Part shown: positions 1-7,795 of the stretch, one piece after another
Layout: the number at the start of each line of letters is the position of its first letter
Position numbering within the stretch: the stretch's first letter is position 1
Assembly (NCBI RefSeq): GCF_024298925.1
Contig: NZ_CP101283.1
Coordinates: forward strand, 3,911,001 to 3,975,000
DNA: 64,000 bases
Origin: Phenylobacterium sp. LH3H17
GTDB lineage: Bacteria > Pseudomonadota > Alphaproteobacteria > Caulobacterales > Caulobacteraceae
Direction: 5' to 3'
Made by a program: the position numbers and the translations under genes
Notes under the pieces: generated by a model
Database searches by the model: none
The model's input: only the letters and a program-made list of their open reading frames with translations
Told to the model about the DNA's origin: nothing

Positions 1-2
1 AC

Positions 3-1391
3 CTGTTCGCCGCCATGGGCGCCACCGACGAGCAGCTCGACTTCCCGCACATCTATGCGTCGGGAAAGAACGGCTGGGCGACGCTGGACATGGCCAAGCC
101 GAACGACACCCTGGCGCCGCTGTTCGACATGATCGTCAGCCACGTGCCGGAGCCCAAGGCCGTCGCCCAGAAGGATGGCCCCTTCCAGATTCTCTCGGTG
201 CTCATCGAGAACGACCCGTTCCTGGGCCGCCTGCTGACCGGGCGCATCGAGAGCGGCAAGGCCGTTCCCGGCCTGGCGATCCATGCCCTGGGCATCGACG
301 GCAAGGAAGTGGAACGCGGCCGCATCACCAAGGTGCTGGCTTTCCGCGGCCTGAAGCGCCAGCCCATCGAGGACGCCGAGGCCGGCGATATCGTGGCCAT
401 CGCGGGCCTCAGCAAGGCCACCGTGGCCGATACGCTCTGCGCGCTCGAGGTCACGGAGGCCCTGCCCGCCCAGCCGATCGACCCGCCGACCATCTCCATG
501 ACCGTCTCGGTGAACGACAGCCCGCTGGCCGGCCGCGAAGGCGACAAGGTGCAGAGCCGGGTCATCCGCGACCGCCTGCTGAAGGAAGCCCAGTCCAACG
601 TCGCCATCCGGGTGACCGAGACCCCCGACAAGGACGCCTATGAGGTGGCCGGCCGCGGCGAGCTGCAGCTGGGCGTGCTGATCGAAGGCATGCGCCGTGA
701 AGGCTTCGAGCTCTCCATCAGCCGCCCGCGGGTGGTCTTCCAGACCGATCCGGAGACCGGAGCGCGCCTCGAGCCCATCGAGGACGTGATGATCGACGTC
801 GACGACGAGTTCAGCGGCATCGTCATCGAGAAGCTGTCGGCCCGGAAGGCCGAGCTGAAGGACATGGGCCCGTCGGGCGCGGGCAAGACCCGCATCAGCC
901 TGATGTCGCCGTCGCGCTCGCTGATCGGCTACCAGGGCGAGTTTCTCACCGACACCCGCGGCTCGGGCGTGCTGAACCGGGTGTTCAGCCACTACGAGCC
1001 CTACAAGGGCCCCATCGACGCCGGCCGCAAGGGCGTGCTTGTGTCGAATTCCGACGGTGAGACCGCGGCCTACGCGCTATGGAATCTGGAAGAGCGCGGC
1101 ACGATGTTCGTGGGTGGCGGCGAGAAGACCTACCAGGGCATGATCATCGGTGAGAACAGCCGGGCCGACGATCTTGACGTCAATCCGATGAAGGCCAAGC
1201 AGCTCACCAACGTCCGCGCCTCCGGCAAGGACGAGGCGGTGCGTCTGACCCCGCCGCGCCGGCTGACCCTCGAACAGGCCATCGCCTATATCGAGGAAGA
1301 CGAACTGGTCGAGGTGACGCCGAAGTCGATCCGCCTGCGCAAGCAGGTGCTGAACCCCTCGTTCCGCAAGCGTCGCGTCAAGGAAGAGTAG
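3..1391 (+). CDS. typA: Translational GTPase TypA/BipA, 3' part only
   Basis: The reading frame is open from the left edge, so this is the C-terminal ~462 residues of a family that is usually about 600-610 aa. The missing N-terminus carries the P-loop and switch regions. What is visible starts at the end of the G domain (ATDEQLDFP, ASGKNG), followed by the beta-barrel domain II, the EF-G-like domain with GRGELQLGVLIE, and the TypA-specific C-terminal domain with GYQGEFLTDTRG. TypA/BipA is a ribosome-associated GTPase related to EF-G and LepA that helps 50S assembly and growth under stress. Its stop codon is 3 nt before the next gene, so the kinase/regulator pair may be cotranscribed with it. 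The internal ATG at position 15 is not the true start. The family call is secure. Confidence 0.95.
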   Translation: MFAAMGATDEQLDFPHIYASGKNGWATLDMAKPNDTLAPLFDMIVSHVPEPKAVAQKDGPFQILSVLIENDPFLGRLLTGRIESGKAVPGLAIHALGIDGKEVERGRITKVLAFRGLKRQPIEDAEAGDIVAIAGLSKATVADTLCALEVTEALPAQPIDPPTISMTVSVNDSPLAGREGDKVQSRVIRDRLLKEAQSNVAIRVTETPDKDAYEVAGRGELQLGVLIEGMRREGFELSISRPRVVFQTDPETGARLEPIEDVMIDVDDEFSGIVIEKLSARKAELKDMGPSGAGKTRISLMSPSRSLIGYQGEFLTDTRGSGVLNRVFSHYEPYKGPIDAGRKGVLVSNSDGETAAYALWNLEERGTMFVGGGEKTYQGMIIGENSRADDLDVNPMKAKQLTNVRASGKDEAVRLTPPRRLTLEQAIAYIEEDELVEVTPKSIRLRKQVLNPSFRKRRVKEE

Positions 1392-1394
1392 GGC

Positions 1395-2702
1395 GTGGCG
1401 CGGGATCCGGCCGAAGTCTCGGGTTCCAATCGTCAAGCTGCGCGCGAGCGGGCGTTCCGTCTGCTCGCCGGCACTGTCGCCGCCCTGTTCCTGACCTTCG
1501 CCAGCGTCGGCGGCGTTTTCTTCTGGTATGATCACGCCGCTCGGAAGGTGGCCCATACCCACGAAGTGCGCAACGGCATCGCCGATGTGCTCCAGGCCCT
1601 CACAGATTCGGAATCCGCGCAGCGCGGCTACGTCCTGACCGGCGAGCAGCGATTCATCGAGCAGATCGAGGACGGGCGCGAGCGCGCCGAGGCCGAGGTG
1701 AACGCGGTCGATATCCTGACCGCCGACAATCCCCAGCAGCAGGCGCGAATCGTCACCTTGCGCGCCCTGATGGCGAAGCGGCTGGACGTGGTCGACCAGG
1801 TCGTGGCTGAGCGCCGGAAGGGCGACGCCCCGGCGGCGCTCAGCATCATTCTCCGAGGCGAGGGCATCGCGGCCATGGAGGGCGTTCGCCGCATCGTCAC
1901 CCAACTGGAGACCGAGGAGGCGCGCCTGCTTGACCAGCGCGCGCGCCAGACAGTGCTCATCCGCGCCGGACTGATCATTCTCTTGGTGGGCTTCGCCCTG
2001 GTCCTAACCTTCCTGTTCGTGAAGGCCCAGCGCGAGCTCAGCCTGGACCGAGAGGTCGAGGCCGACACCGCCGAGCGGCTGCGCGCCCTGCTCGCTGATC
2101 GCTCGCTGCTGCTCGACGAGGTCAACCACCGGGTCAAGAACTCGCTGCAGCAGATCGCCAGCGTGGTGCGTCTGCAATCCCGCTCTGTCCCCGACGGTCC
2201 GGCCCGCGAGGCCCTGGACAAGACCCTGGACAGGATCATGGCCGTGGGTCGGGTCCATGAGCAGCTCTACAAGTCGGGCGGCCAGGTCGGCGCCTTCGAC
2301 GCCGGCCACTACGCAAAGGCCCTGGCCCACGACCTGGTGGACTCCCTGGGCCGCGAAGACGTGCAGCTGACCACCTCGGTCGAGGCCCATGTCCTGGACC
2401 TTAAACAGGCTGTGCCGCTGGCCCTTATCCTTAACGAGCTGGTCACCAACGCCTTGAAATACGGGTGCCCAGCAGATAGGCCTTGTCGCATTCACGTTGG
2501 CTTCGGAACCGATGGCCAGGACTATCGCTTAAGCGTGTCCGACGACGGTGTGGGTCTGCCCAAGGGCTTTACGTCGCGATCCAAGAAAAGCTTGGGAATG
2601 AGGGCCATCGAGGCTCTTGCTAGGCAACTGGGTGGACGCCTTGTAGTCGAACAACCGGAAGCCGGCGCAGCCTTCGCCGTCGTCTTCCCGAGGAGCCAGT
2701 AA
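1395..2702 (+). CDS. Membrane sensor histidine kinase, CHASE3 + HisKA_2/HWE type
   Basis: 435 aa with a GTG start 3 nt after typA. The order is a first membrane segment (about residues 22-45), an extracytoplasmic helical CHASE3-like sensor containing DSESAQRGYVLTG, a second membrane segment (about 187-209), then a HisKA_2-type dimerisation/phosphotransfer domain with the phospho-acceptor at His245 (DEVNHRVKNSLQQ). It ends in an HATPase domain with N-box NELVTNALKYG and SDDGVGLP. Kinases of this class are typical of alphaproteobacteria and often feed stress or light signalling. The stop codon overlaps the start of the response regulator (TAATG), so the two are translationally coupled and probably form a pair. 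The signal sensed cannot be read from the sequence. Confidence 0.88.
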   Translation: MARDPAEVSGSNRQAARERAFRLLAGTVAALFLTFASVGGVFFWYDHAARKVAHTHEVRNGIADVLQALTDSESAQRGYVLTGEQRFIEQIEDGRERAEAEVNAVDILTADNPQQQARIVTLRALMAKRLDVVDQVVAERRKGDAPAALSIILRGEGIAAMEGVRRIVTQLETEEARLLDQRARQTVLIRAGLIILLVGFALVLTFLFVKAQRELSLDREVEADTAERLRALLADRSLLLDEVNHRVKNSLQQIASVVRLQSRSVPDGPAREALDKTLDRIMAVGRVHEQLYKSGGQVGAFDAGHYAKALAHDLVDSLGREDVQLTTSVEAHVLDLKQAVPLALILNELVTNALKYGCPADRPCRIHVGFGTDGQDYRLSVSDDGVGLPKGFTSRSKKSLGMRAIEALARQLGGRLVVEQPEAGAAFAVVFPRSQ

Positions 2703-3067
2703 TGACCATGCGTATCATGGTGGTTGAGGACGACGCCCTCATCGCGCTCGATATCGTCAGCCTGCTCGAAGACATGGGCCACCTCGTGGTGGCCGAGGCC
2801 GCCGACGCCTGCACCGCCTATGAATTGGCGGAGGGCGATCGCCCAGACGTCGCCCTGGTCGACATCCGCCTCGCCAGGAACACCGACGGCGGCAAGCTGG
2901 CTCAGAAGCTCTACGATCTGCTGGGGGTGCGCTCGCTGTTCGTCTCCGGCTCGATCACCGAGGACTTCCGCACCCAGATGGCCGGGATCAACCCGGTCGG
3001 CTTCCTGGGCAAGCCGGTCACCCGCCGCACCCTGGGCGACGCCTTGCGCGGGGTCACGCAGCACTAG
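2702..3067 (+). CDS. Single-domain response regulator (CheY-like receiver)
   Basis: 121 aa consisting only of a receiver domain. The acidic pocket is Asp10/Asp11 (VVEDD), the phospho-acceptor is Asp54 (LVDIRL), the switch serine is Ser82 and the conserved Lys is Lys104 (GKP). There is no output domain, so it should act by protein-protein interaction or as a phosphate sink. The start overlaps the stop of the upstream CHASE3/HisKA_2 kinase by one base, which makes that kinase the obvious phosphodonor. In alphaproteobacteria, HWE/HisKA_2 kinases are often paired with single-domain receivers that feed the PhyR/NepR general stress response, but I see no phyR, nepR or ecfG here. Confidence 0.9.
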   Translation: MTMRIMVVEDDALIALDIVSLLEDMGHLVVAEAADACTAYELAEGDRPDVALVDIRLARNTDGGKLAQKLYDLLGVRSLFVSGSITEDFRTQMAGINPVGFLGKPVTRRTLGDALRGVTQH

Positions 3068-3076
3068 GGCGAACCC

Positions 3077-3532
3077 CTATGCCAGCACCAGCTCCATGAA
3101 GACGTCCGCCCGCGCATAGGGCGTGTCGGTCGGCGGCAGGTCGACGAAGCCCATGGACCGGTAGAGGCCGAGCGCCGGACCCAGGCTGGAATTGGTCTCC
3201 AGATAGAGCCTCGGCGCGGCGCGCTCGCGGGCCTTGTCGATACAGGCCTGCATCAGGATCTTGCCCAGGCCCGTGCCGCGGGCGGACTCGGTCACCGTCA
3301 TCTTGGCCACCTCGAACCCGCCGTCGGACATGGCGATCAGGCCGACGCAGCCGATGATCTCGCCGTCCCGTTCGGCCATGAAGACGTGACCGCCCTTGGC
3401 GATGATCTTGCCGGTCGGATCATCCAGGACCTCCCGGTCCTTCGGTTCAATCACGAAGTACTTGCCGATCCACGCCTCGTTCAGCCTGCGCCAGGCCTCG
3501 GCGTGCCGGGGTTCGAAATCGACGATCTCCAT
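3077..3532 (-). CDS. GNAT family N-acetyltransferase
   Basis: 151 aa when started at MEIVDFEPRHAEAW. The open frame runs further upstream, but that part crosses a palindromic repeat and looks non-coding, so I use the ATG at 3532. GNAT core features are visible: the beta4 strand with GCVGLIAM, the acetyl-CoA pyrophosphate-binding loop ARGTGLGK, and a C-terminal YRSMGFVDLP. It presumably transfers acetyl from acetyl-CoA to a small amine or protein N-terminus; the substrate is unknown. It is convergent with the response regulator and divergent from the aminotransferase. Confidence 0.85.
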   Translation of the reverse strand: MEIVDFEPRHAEAWRRLNEAWIGKYFVIEPKDREVLDDPTGKIIAKGGHVFMAERDGEIIGCVGLIAMSDGGFEVAKMTVTESARGTGLGKILMQACIDKARERAAPRLYLETNSSLGPALGLYRSMGFVDLPPTDTPYARADVFMELVLA

Positions 3533-3604
3533 GTCTGGGATATTGGCGCGGAAGTTATGGCCCGGCAAAGTCCGGTCGGACTTCGCTCGGGCAATTTTTA
3601 GTTG

Positions 3605-3652
3605 GACCATTTTCTTTCGCCGAACCGGCATCCACTTCGGCGGAAAATGGTC
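3605..3652. repeat. Palindromic repeat, copy 1 (REP-like)
   Basis: A 10-bp outer stem GACCATTTTC (3605-3614) pairs perfectly with GAAAATGGTC (3643-3652). An inner stem TCGCCGAA/TTCGGCG flanks the loop sequence CCGGCATCCAC. Copy 2 at 9631-9674 has the same architecture and nearly the same core (CGAACCGG..TCCACTTCG) but a different outer stem, so the arms co-vary. That is the signature of a mobile or structured palindromic element. It lies in the divergent gap between the GNAT gene and the aminotransferase and covers the upstream ATG candidates of the latter. Confidence 0.75.
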
Positions 3653-3664
3653 TACGCAACGGTC

Positions 3665-4834
3665 ATGGCGAATCCGGTCTTCGCAAACCTGCCAACGACC
3701 ATCTTCGAGGAGATGTCCGGGCTCGCGCGCCAGCACGGCGCGGTCAATCTCGGCCAGGGCTTTCCCGACGATCCCGGTCCGGAGGCGATCCGCGCCAAGG
3801 CCGCCGAGGCGGTCCTACACGGCTACAACCAGTATCCGCCCATGGCCGGCCTGCCCGAATTGCGCGAGGCCGTCGCCCGCCACTACGCCCGCACCCAGGG
3901 CCTGGACTTCGATTGGGCGCGCGAGGTCACCATCACGTCCGGGGCCACGGAAGCCCTGGCGGCGACCTTCCTGTCGCTCATCGAACCCGGCGACGAGGTG
4001 GTGACCTTCCAGCCGCTCTATGACGCCTATCTGCCGCTGATCCGGCGGGCCGGCGGCGTGCCGAAGCTGGTGACGCTGAGCCCCCCGCACTGGCGCTTCG
4101 ATCGCGCCATGCTGGAGGCCGCTTTCAGCGAGAAGACCCGGTTCGTGGTGCTGAACAACCCGATCAATCCGGCCGGCCTGGTCCTGCCGGAGGAGGACCT
4201 GGCCCTGCTGGCGGAGTTCTGCGTCGCCCACGACGTGACCGCCATCTGCGACGAGGTCTGGGAGCAGGTGGTGTTCGCGCCGGCCAGGCACCGCCCGCTG
4301 ATCGCCTTCCCGGGCATGCGCGAGCGCTGCGTGAAGATCGGCTCGGCCGGCAAGATGTTCGGCCTCACCGGCTGGAAGGTGGGCTTCCTGTGCGCCGCCC
4401 CGGCGCTCACCCACGCCCTGGCCCGCGCCCACCAGTTCCTCACCTTCACCACCCCGCCCAACCTGCAGGCCGCCGTGGCCTGGGGCCTGGACAACAGCGC
4501 CGACTGGTTCGCCAGGATGCCGCTGGACCTGGCGCGATCCCGCGACCGGCTGGCGGAGGGCCTGGCGCGGGAGGGTTTCGTCAGCCTGGCGACCCAGGGG
4601 ACCTATTTCCTCAATGTCGATTTGCCGGCCTCGGGGGTCTCCGAGCCCGACCGCGCCTTCTGCCTTCGGGCGGTGAAGGAGGCGGGCGTGGCGGCCATTC
4701 CGGTCTCGGCGCTTTATGAGCAGGACCCGGTGACCACCATCCTGCGCCTGTGTCTGGCCAAGGCCGACGCGACCCTCGACGCCGGGATCGAGCGCCTCGC
4801 CCGGGCGCGGGACCTGGCGCGCGCAGAGGGTTAA
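3665..4834 (+). CDS. PLP-dependent aminotransferase, class I/II
   Basis: 389 aa from ATG 3665 (MANPVFANLPTTIFEEM). Two upstream in-frame starts at 3602 and 3647 fall inside the palindromic repeat and are less likely. Fold-type I features: substrate-side NLGQGFPD, TSGATEALAATF, the NNPINPAG motif, Asp in AICDEVWE, and the Schiff-base Lys230 in SAGKMFGLTGW. The sequence resembles the kynurenine/methionine-type aminotransferases (KAT/MetC-like YbdL group) that use 2-oxo acids and PLP in the cytoplasm. The exact amino donor is not determinable. No operon partner is evident. Confidence 0.88.
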   Translation: MANPVFANLPTTIFEEMSGLARQHGAVNLGQGFPDDPGPEAIRAKAAEAVLHGYNQYPPMAGLPELREAVARHYARTQGLDFDWAREVTITSGATEALAATFLSLIEPGDEVVTFQPLYDAYLPLIRRAGGVPKLVTLSPPHWRFDRAMLEAAFSEKTRFVVLNNPINPAGLVLPEEDLALLAEFCVAHDVTAICDEVWEQVVFAPARHRPLIAFPGMRERCVKIGSAGKMFGLTGWKVGFLCAAPALTHALARAHQFLTFTTPPNLQAAVAWGLDNSADWFARMPLDLARSRDRLAEGLAREGFVSLATQGTYFLNVDLPASGVSEPDRAFCLRAVKEAGVAAIPVSALYEQDPVTTILRLCLAKADATLDAGIERLARARDLARAEG

Positions 4835-4924
4835 AATCTATCTCGCAGGTTGTCTGCGTTTCACGCGCTCTCCGACCGGGCCTATGCTGTGGACAGGATC
4901 TGTGTGGGTGTTGAAGGACGACCG

Positions 4925-5674
4925 ATGAAGCTCCGTCAGAAACATGCGGTGCTGGCCGCCGTGACCGTGGCGACGATGTTCGCCGGCAGCGTGGCCCAGG
5001 CGCAGAGCTATGAGCGTTACGCCCAGGCGCCGGCGCCCGCCTATGACAGCGCCCGCTACGGGTCGGCCGATCCCTGCCGGCGCACCGCCGGCAACCGCGC
5101 CCTGGGCTGGGGCCTGTTCGGTCTGGTGGCGGGCGGCTTCGCGGGCGGCGCGGTGGCCGCGGCCGGCGTCGTGGCCGAGGGCGCTGCGCTCGGAGCCCTG
5201 GCGGGGACGATCATCGGCGCCAAGGCCGGCCACGCCTCGGCGGCCTGCGAAACCGCCGCCTATTGGAACCATCCCGCCTATCAGAGCTACCAGGACGAAG
5301 CGCCAGCGGCGGCTTATGATGATCGCCAGTACGGCTCCGGCTACGGCTACGGCGATGATCGGGGCTATGACGCGGGCTATGACGACAGCCAGGGCTATCG
5401 CCGCGACTATGAGCGCGCGCCGGCCACCTATTACGAGCGCCGGGTGACCCCGAACTCGAACTACGAGTACCGCTCCAGCTACTCGTCCTCCACCACCTAC
5501 GGCGGCGCGCGTTACAACGCCTATAGCGACCGTTCGCGCTGCTGCCAGGAGCCGAGCCGGGAGCATCATGACTCCTATCGGTCCTATGACGACCGTGATC
5601 GCTATGACGCTCCGCCGCGCGACTATGACGACCGCGGGGCCGCGCCGCCGCGCGATCCGTACGACCGCTACTAG
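4925..5674 (+). CDS. Secreted Tyr/Asp/Arg-rich protein with glycine-zipper segment
   Basis: 249 aa from ATG 4925, preceded by a good ribosome site (AAGGACG); longer in-frame starts are ignored. A signal peptide (basic MKLRQK, hydrophobic core, cleavage near AQAQS) is followed by a glycine/alanine-rich hydrophobic stretch at about residues 55-105 resembling glycine-zipper outer-membrane segments. The long C-terminal half is dominated by Tyr, Asp, Arg and Ser (YGYGDDRGYD). It is probably an envelope protein. I do not recognise a specific family. The stop overlaps the end of the convergent AraC gene by 4 nt. Confidence 0.75.
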   Translation: MKLRQKHAVLAAVTVATMFAGSVAQAQSYERYAQAPAPAYDSARYGSADPCRRTAGNRALGWGLFGLVAGGFAGGAVAAAGVVAEGAALGALAGTIIGAKAGHASAACETAAYWNHPAYQSYQDEAPAAAYDDRQYGSGYGYGDDRGYDAGYDDSQGYRRDYERAPATYYERRVTPNSNYEYRSSYSSSTTYGGARYNAYSDRSRCCQEPSREHHDSYRSYDDRDRYDAPPRDYDDRGAAPPRDPYDRY

Positions 5675-6435
5675 GGCCGATAGCGGCCGGGCGTGGTTCC
5701 GAACGCCCGCTTGAAGGCGGCGATGAAGGCCGAGACGCTGTCATAGCCGCAGTCCAGCGCCGCCTGGGTCACCGGGACTCCGGCGCTCAGCGACACCACC
5801 GCCTGCTGCATGCGCACGCGGCCGCGCCAGGCCTCGGGCGAGAGGCCGGTCTGGGTCAGGAACAGCCGCTGCAGGGTCCGCACGCTGGCCCCGGCGCCGC
5901 GGGCCAGCTCGGCGAGCGGCGTCGTCGCCTCCGGCGCGGCCAGCAGGTGCTCGGCGAGGGTCCGGGCGCGGGGATCGCTGGGCAGGGGCAGGACCAGGGG
6001 CGCGGTCTCGCCCGCCGCCATCAGGTCCAGCAGCAGCCCCTCCAGTCGGTCGTGGGCCGGATCTCCGACCCGCAGCATGCCGATCCGGACGATGTGCAGG
6101 ATCAGTTCGCGCAGCAGGGGCGCGACCTCCAGGGCGCGGCAGGCCGTCAGCCGCGCGTCGGCGGCGGCCGGGGCCAGGTAGAGGGTCTGCATGGCCACGG
6201 TTCCGCGCATCCTGATCTCGTGCGGCGTCCCGCCCGGCACCCAGATCGCGCGGGTTGGCGGCACCAACCAGGCGGCCTGCGGCGTGGCCACCGACATCAC
6301 CCCGCTGGCGGCGTAGATCAGCTGACCCCAGGGGTGGGTATGGCGATCCAGCCGGTGGCCGTCGCGATAGGTCACGGCGAGACCGCGAACCGGAAAGCCG
6401 TCGGGATCGCGGGCATTTTGGCGCATGGACGACAT
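5671..6435 (-). CDS. AraC family transcriptional regulator
   Basis: About 254 aa. The N-terminal part is a cupin-like sensor (HTHPWGQLIYAASG, then WVPGGTPHEI) and the C-terminal ~100 residues form the double helix-turn-helix of AraC regulators (LARGAGASVRTLQRLF and CGYDSVSAFIAAFKRAFG). This architecture matches the AraC/RipA-type regulators of small-molecule stress or efflux genes. The start could be ATG 6435 or ATG 6426; a perfect 16-bp palindrome spans this point. It is divergent from the tandem-VOC gene, the likeliest target. Neither start has a clear ribosome site. Confidence 0.88.
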   Translation of the reverse strand: MSSMRQNARDPDGFPVRGLAVTYRDGHRLDRHTHPWGQLIYAASGVMSVATPQAAWLVPPTRAIWVPGGTPHEIRMRGTVAMQTLYLAPAAADARLTACRALEVAPLLRELILHIVRIGMLRVGDPAHDRLEGLLLDLMAAGETAPLVLPLPSDPRARTLAEHLLAAPEATTPLAELARGAGASVRTLQRLFLTQTGLSPEAWRGRVRMQQAVVSLSAGVPVTQAALDCGYDSVSAFIAAFKRAFGTTPGRYRP

Positions 6436-6443
6436 TTGTCGTC
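6428..6443. promoter_or_regulatory. Perfect palindrome in the AraC/VOC divergent region
   Basis: GACGACA (6428-6434) and TGTCGTC (6437-6443) are perfect inverted repeats separated by TT. The site sits over the proposed araC start codon and about 65 nt upstream of the VOC gene start, an ideal place for autoregulation and control of the divergent gene. AraC proteins more often bind direct repeats, so assignment to this regulator is inference. Confidence 0.45.
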
Positions 6444-6508
6444 AGACTATCGCAAGCACGCCGCGCCCGGAACCGCCTAGCCTAGCGACCTGGACCGAGG
6501 AGCAGGCC

Positions 6509-7267
6509 ATGACCGCCACCCTGCGTCATTTCGCGATCAACGCTGACGACGTGCCCCGCGCCAGGGTCTTCTACGAGGACGCCTTCGGCTGGACCTTCAC
6601 CCCCTGGGGACCGCCCGGCTTCTACCAGACCCGCAGCGCCGGAGCTGGCTTCATGGGCGCCTTGCAGGGCCGCCGCGATATCGCCGGCCAGGTCATGCCG
6701 AGCGTCGAGATCACCTTCGGCGTCGAGGATGTCGAGGCGACGGCGGCGGCGATCGAGACGGCCGGCGGCAAGGTGATCATGCCGCCTTTCCACATCGAGA
6801 CGGTGGGCCACCTGGCATTCTTCCGGGACACCGAGGGCAATATCGCCGGCGTCATGCAGTACGAGCGCGGCGCCACCCCGGAGGGCGCGGCCGCCGCGCC
6901 GGGCACGGCCCAGCTACGCCACGTCTCCATCAACGCCGACGACGTCGGACGCGCGCGAACCTTCTACGAGCGGGTCTTCGGCTGGACCTTCACGCCCTGG
7001 GGCCCCCCGGACTTCTTCCAGCTCCATGGCGCAGGCGTCGGCGGCGCGCTCCAGGCCCGCCACCAGGTCGAGGGCCGCGCCCTGCCCGGCCTGGCCGTCA
7101 GCTTCGGTGTCCCGGATATCGAGGCCGCCGTGGCCGGCATTCCCGCGGCCGGCGGCGCGGTGCTCTCCGCGCCCTTCCACATCCAGGGCGTCGGCCGTCA
7201 CATCTTCTTTCAGGACAGCGAGGCCAACCTCTTCGCCGCCATGCAGTACGAACGGAGCGGACAATGA
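6509..7267 (+). CDS. Tandem VOC (glyoxalase/bleomycin-resistance-fold) protein
   Basis: 252 aa from ATG 6509, with a strong ribosome site (GAGGAGCAG). Two VOC domains in tandem, about residues 3-118 and 130-250, are clear duplicates: each has HFAINADDVPRAR/HVSINADDVGRAR, FGWTFTPWGPP, a gly-rich centre, PPFHIETVG/APFHIQGVG, and ends AGVMQYER/FAAMQYER. VOC proteins bind a metal and act as lyases, dioxygenases or antibiotic-binding proteins. The first-domain H..E set looks only partly conserved, so the activity is open. It is divergent from an AraC regulator. Its stop overlaps a 22-codon reading frame. Confidence 0.85.
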   Translation: MTATLRHFAINADDVPRARVFYEDAFGWTFTPWGPPGFYQTRSAGAGFMGALQGRRDIAGQVMPSVEITFGVEDVEATAAAIETAGGKVIMPPFHIETVGHLAFFRDTEGNIAGVMQYERGATPEGAAAAPGTAQLRHVSINADDVGRARTFYERVFGWTFTPWGPPDFFQLHGAGVGGALQARHQVEGRALPGLAVSFGVPDIEAAVAGIPAAGGAVLSAPFHIQGVGRHIFFQDSEANLFAAMQYERSGQ

Positions 7268-7332
7268 GCGTGGTCGCCGACCCGGCGCTCCAGGCGCGGA
7301 TAGACGCGCTTCAGGCGTGGAGCTGGTGGTGA
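7264..7332 (+). CDS. 22-codon reading frame coupled to the VOC gene (possible remnant)
   Basis: ATG 7264 overlaps the VOC stop (ATGA) and the frame reads MSVVADPALQARIDALQAWSWW before a TGA at 7330-7332. The ATGA coupling and protein-like composition suggest either a tiny coupled peptide or the N-terminus of a downstream gene that has been truncated. The next gene follows within 5 nt on the other strand. Nothing is recognised. Confidence 0.25.
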   Translation: MSVVADPALQARIDALQAWSWW

Positions 7333-7336
7333 AGGT

Positions 7337-7795
7337 CTAGGCCGGCAGACGTTCGTAGAAGATGTCCACCTCGTCGCGCCCGGTCTCCGAAAACCCGAAG
7401 CGCGAATAGAAGCGGTTGGCCGCGCTCTTGCGGATGACGGTCAGCCTGACCGCCAGGGCCTGTGCGTCGCTCTCCGCCAGCAGGGTCGCGAGGACGCCGG
7501 CGCCCAGGCCCGCGCGCTGGTGGTGCGGATGGACGTAGAAGTGCTCAAGCCGGAGCCAGCCGGGAGCGTCCGGACCGAAGGCCACGCAGCCGGCCAGGGC
7601 TTGGCCGCGCCAGATCAGGCGGGTGTGCTCGGGCCGGAACTGCTCGACCATGCGCCGCCGCGCGCGCACGGGATCGAACCGGCCGATCCGCTCGAGGCTC
7701 TCGCGCATGGCCGCGATCCGCAGCTCGACCAGCCGCTCCAGGTCGGAGGCGACGGCGGGCGAGAACCGGAAACCATTCCCCCCGCCGTGCGCCAT
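7337..7795 (-). CDS. GNAT family N-acetyltransferase
   Basis: 152 aa from ATG 7795 (MAHGGGNGFRFSPAV). The longer open frame overlaps the SDR gene and is out of character. GNAT features: RLEHFYVHPHHQRAGLGAG (acetyl-CoA loop, RAGLGAG) and the C-terminal NRFYSRFGFSETG. The start codon overlaps the stop of the upstream SDR gene (TGATG), indicating translational coupling. Substrate unknown. Confidence 0.83.
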   Translation of the reverse strand: MAHGGGNGFRFSPAVASDLERLVELRIAAMRESLERIGRFDPVRARRRMVEQFRPEHTRLIWRGQALAGCVAFGPDAPGWLRLEHFYVHPHHQRAGLGAGVLATLLAESDAQALAVRLTVIRKSAANRFYSRFGFSETGRDEVDIFYERLPA

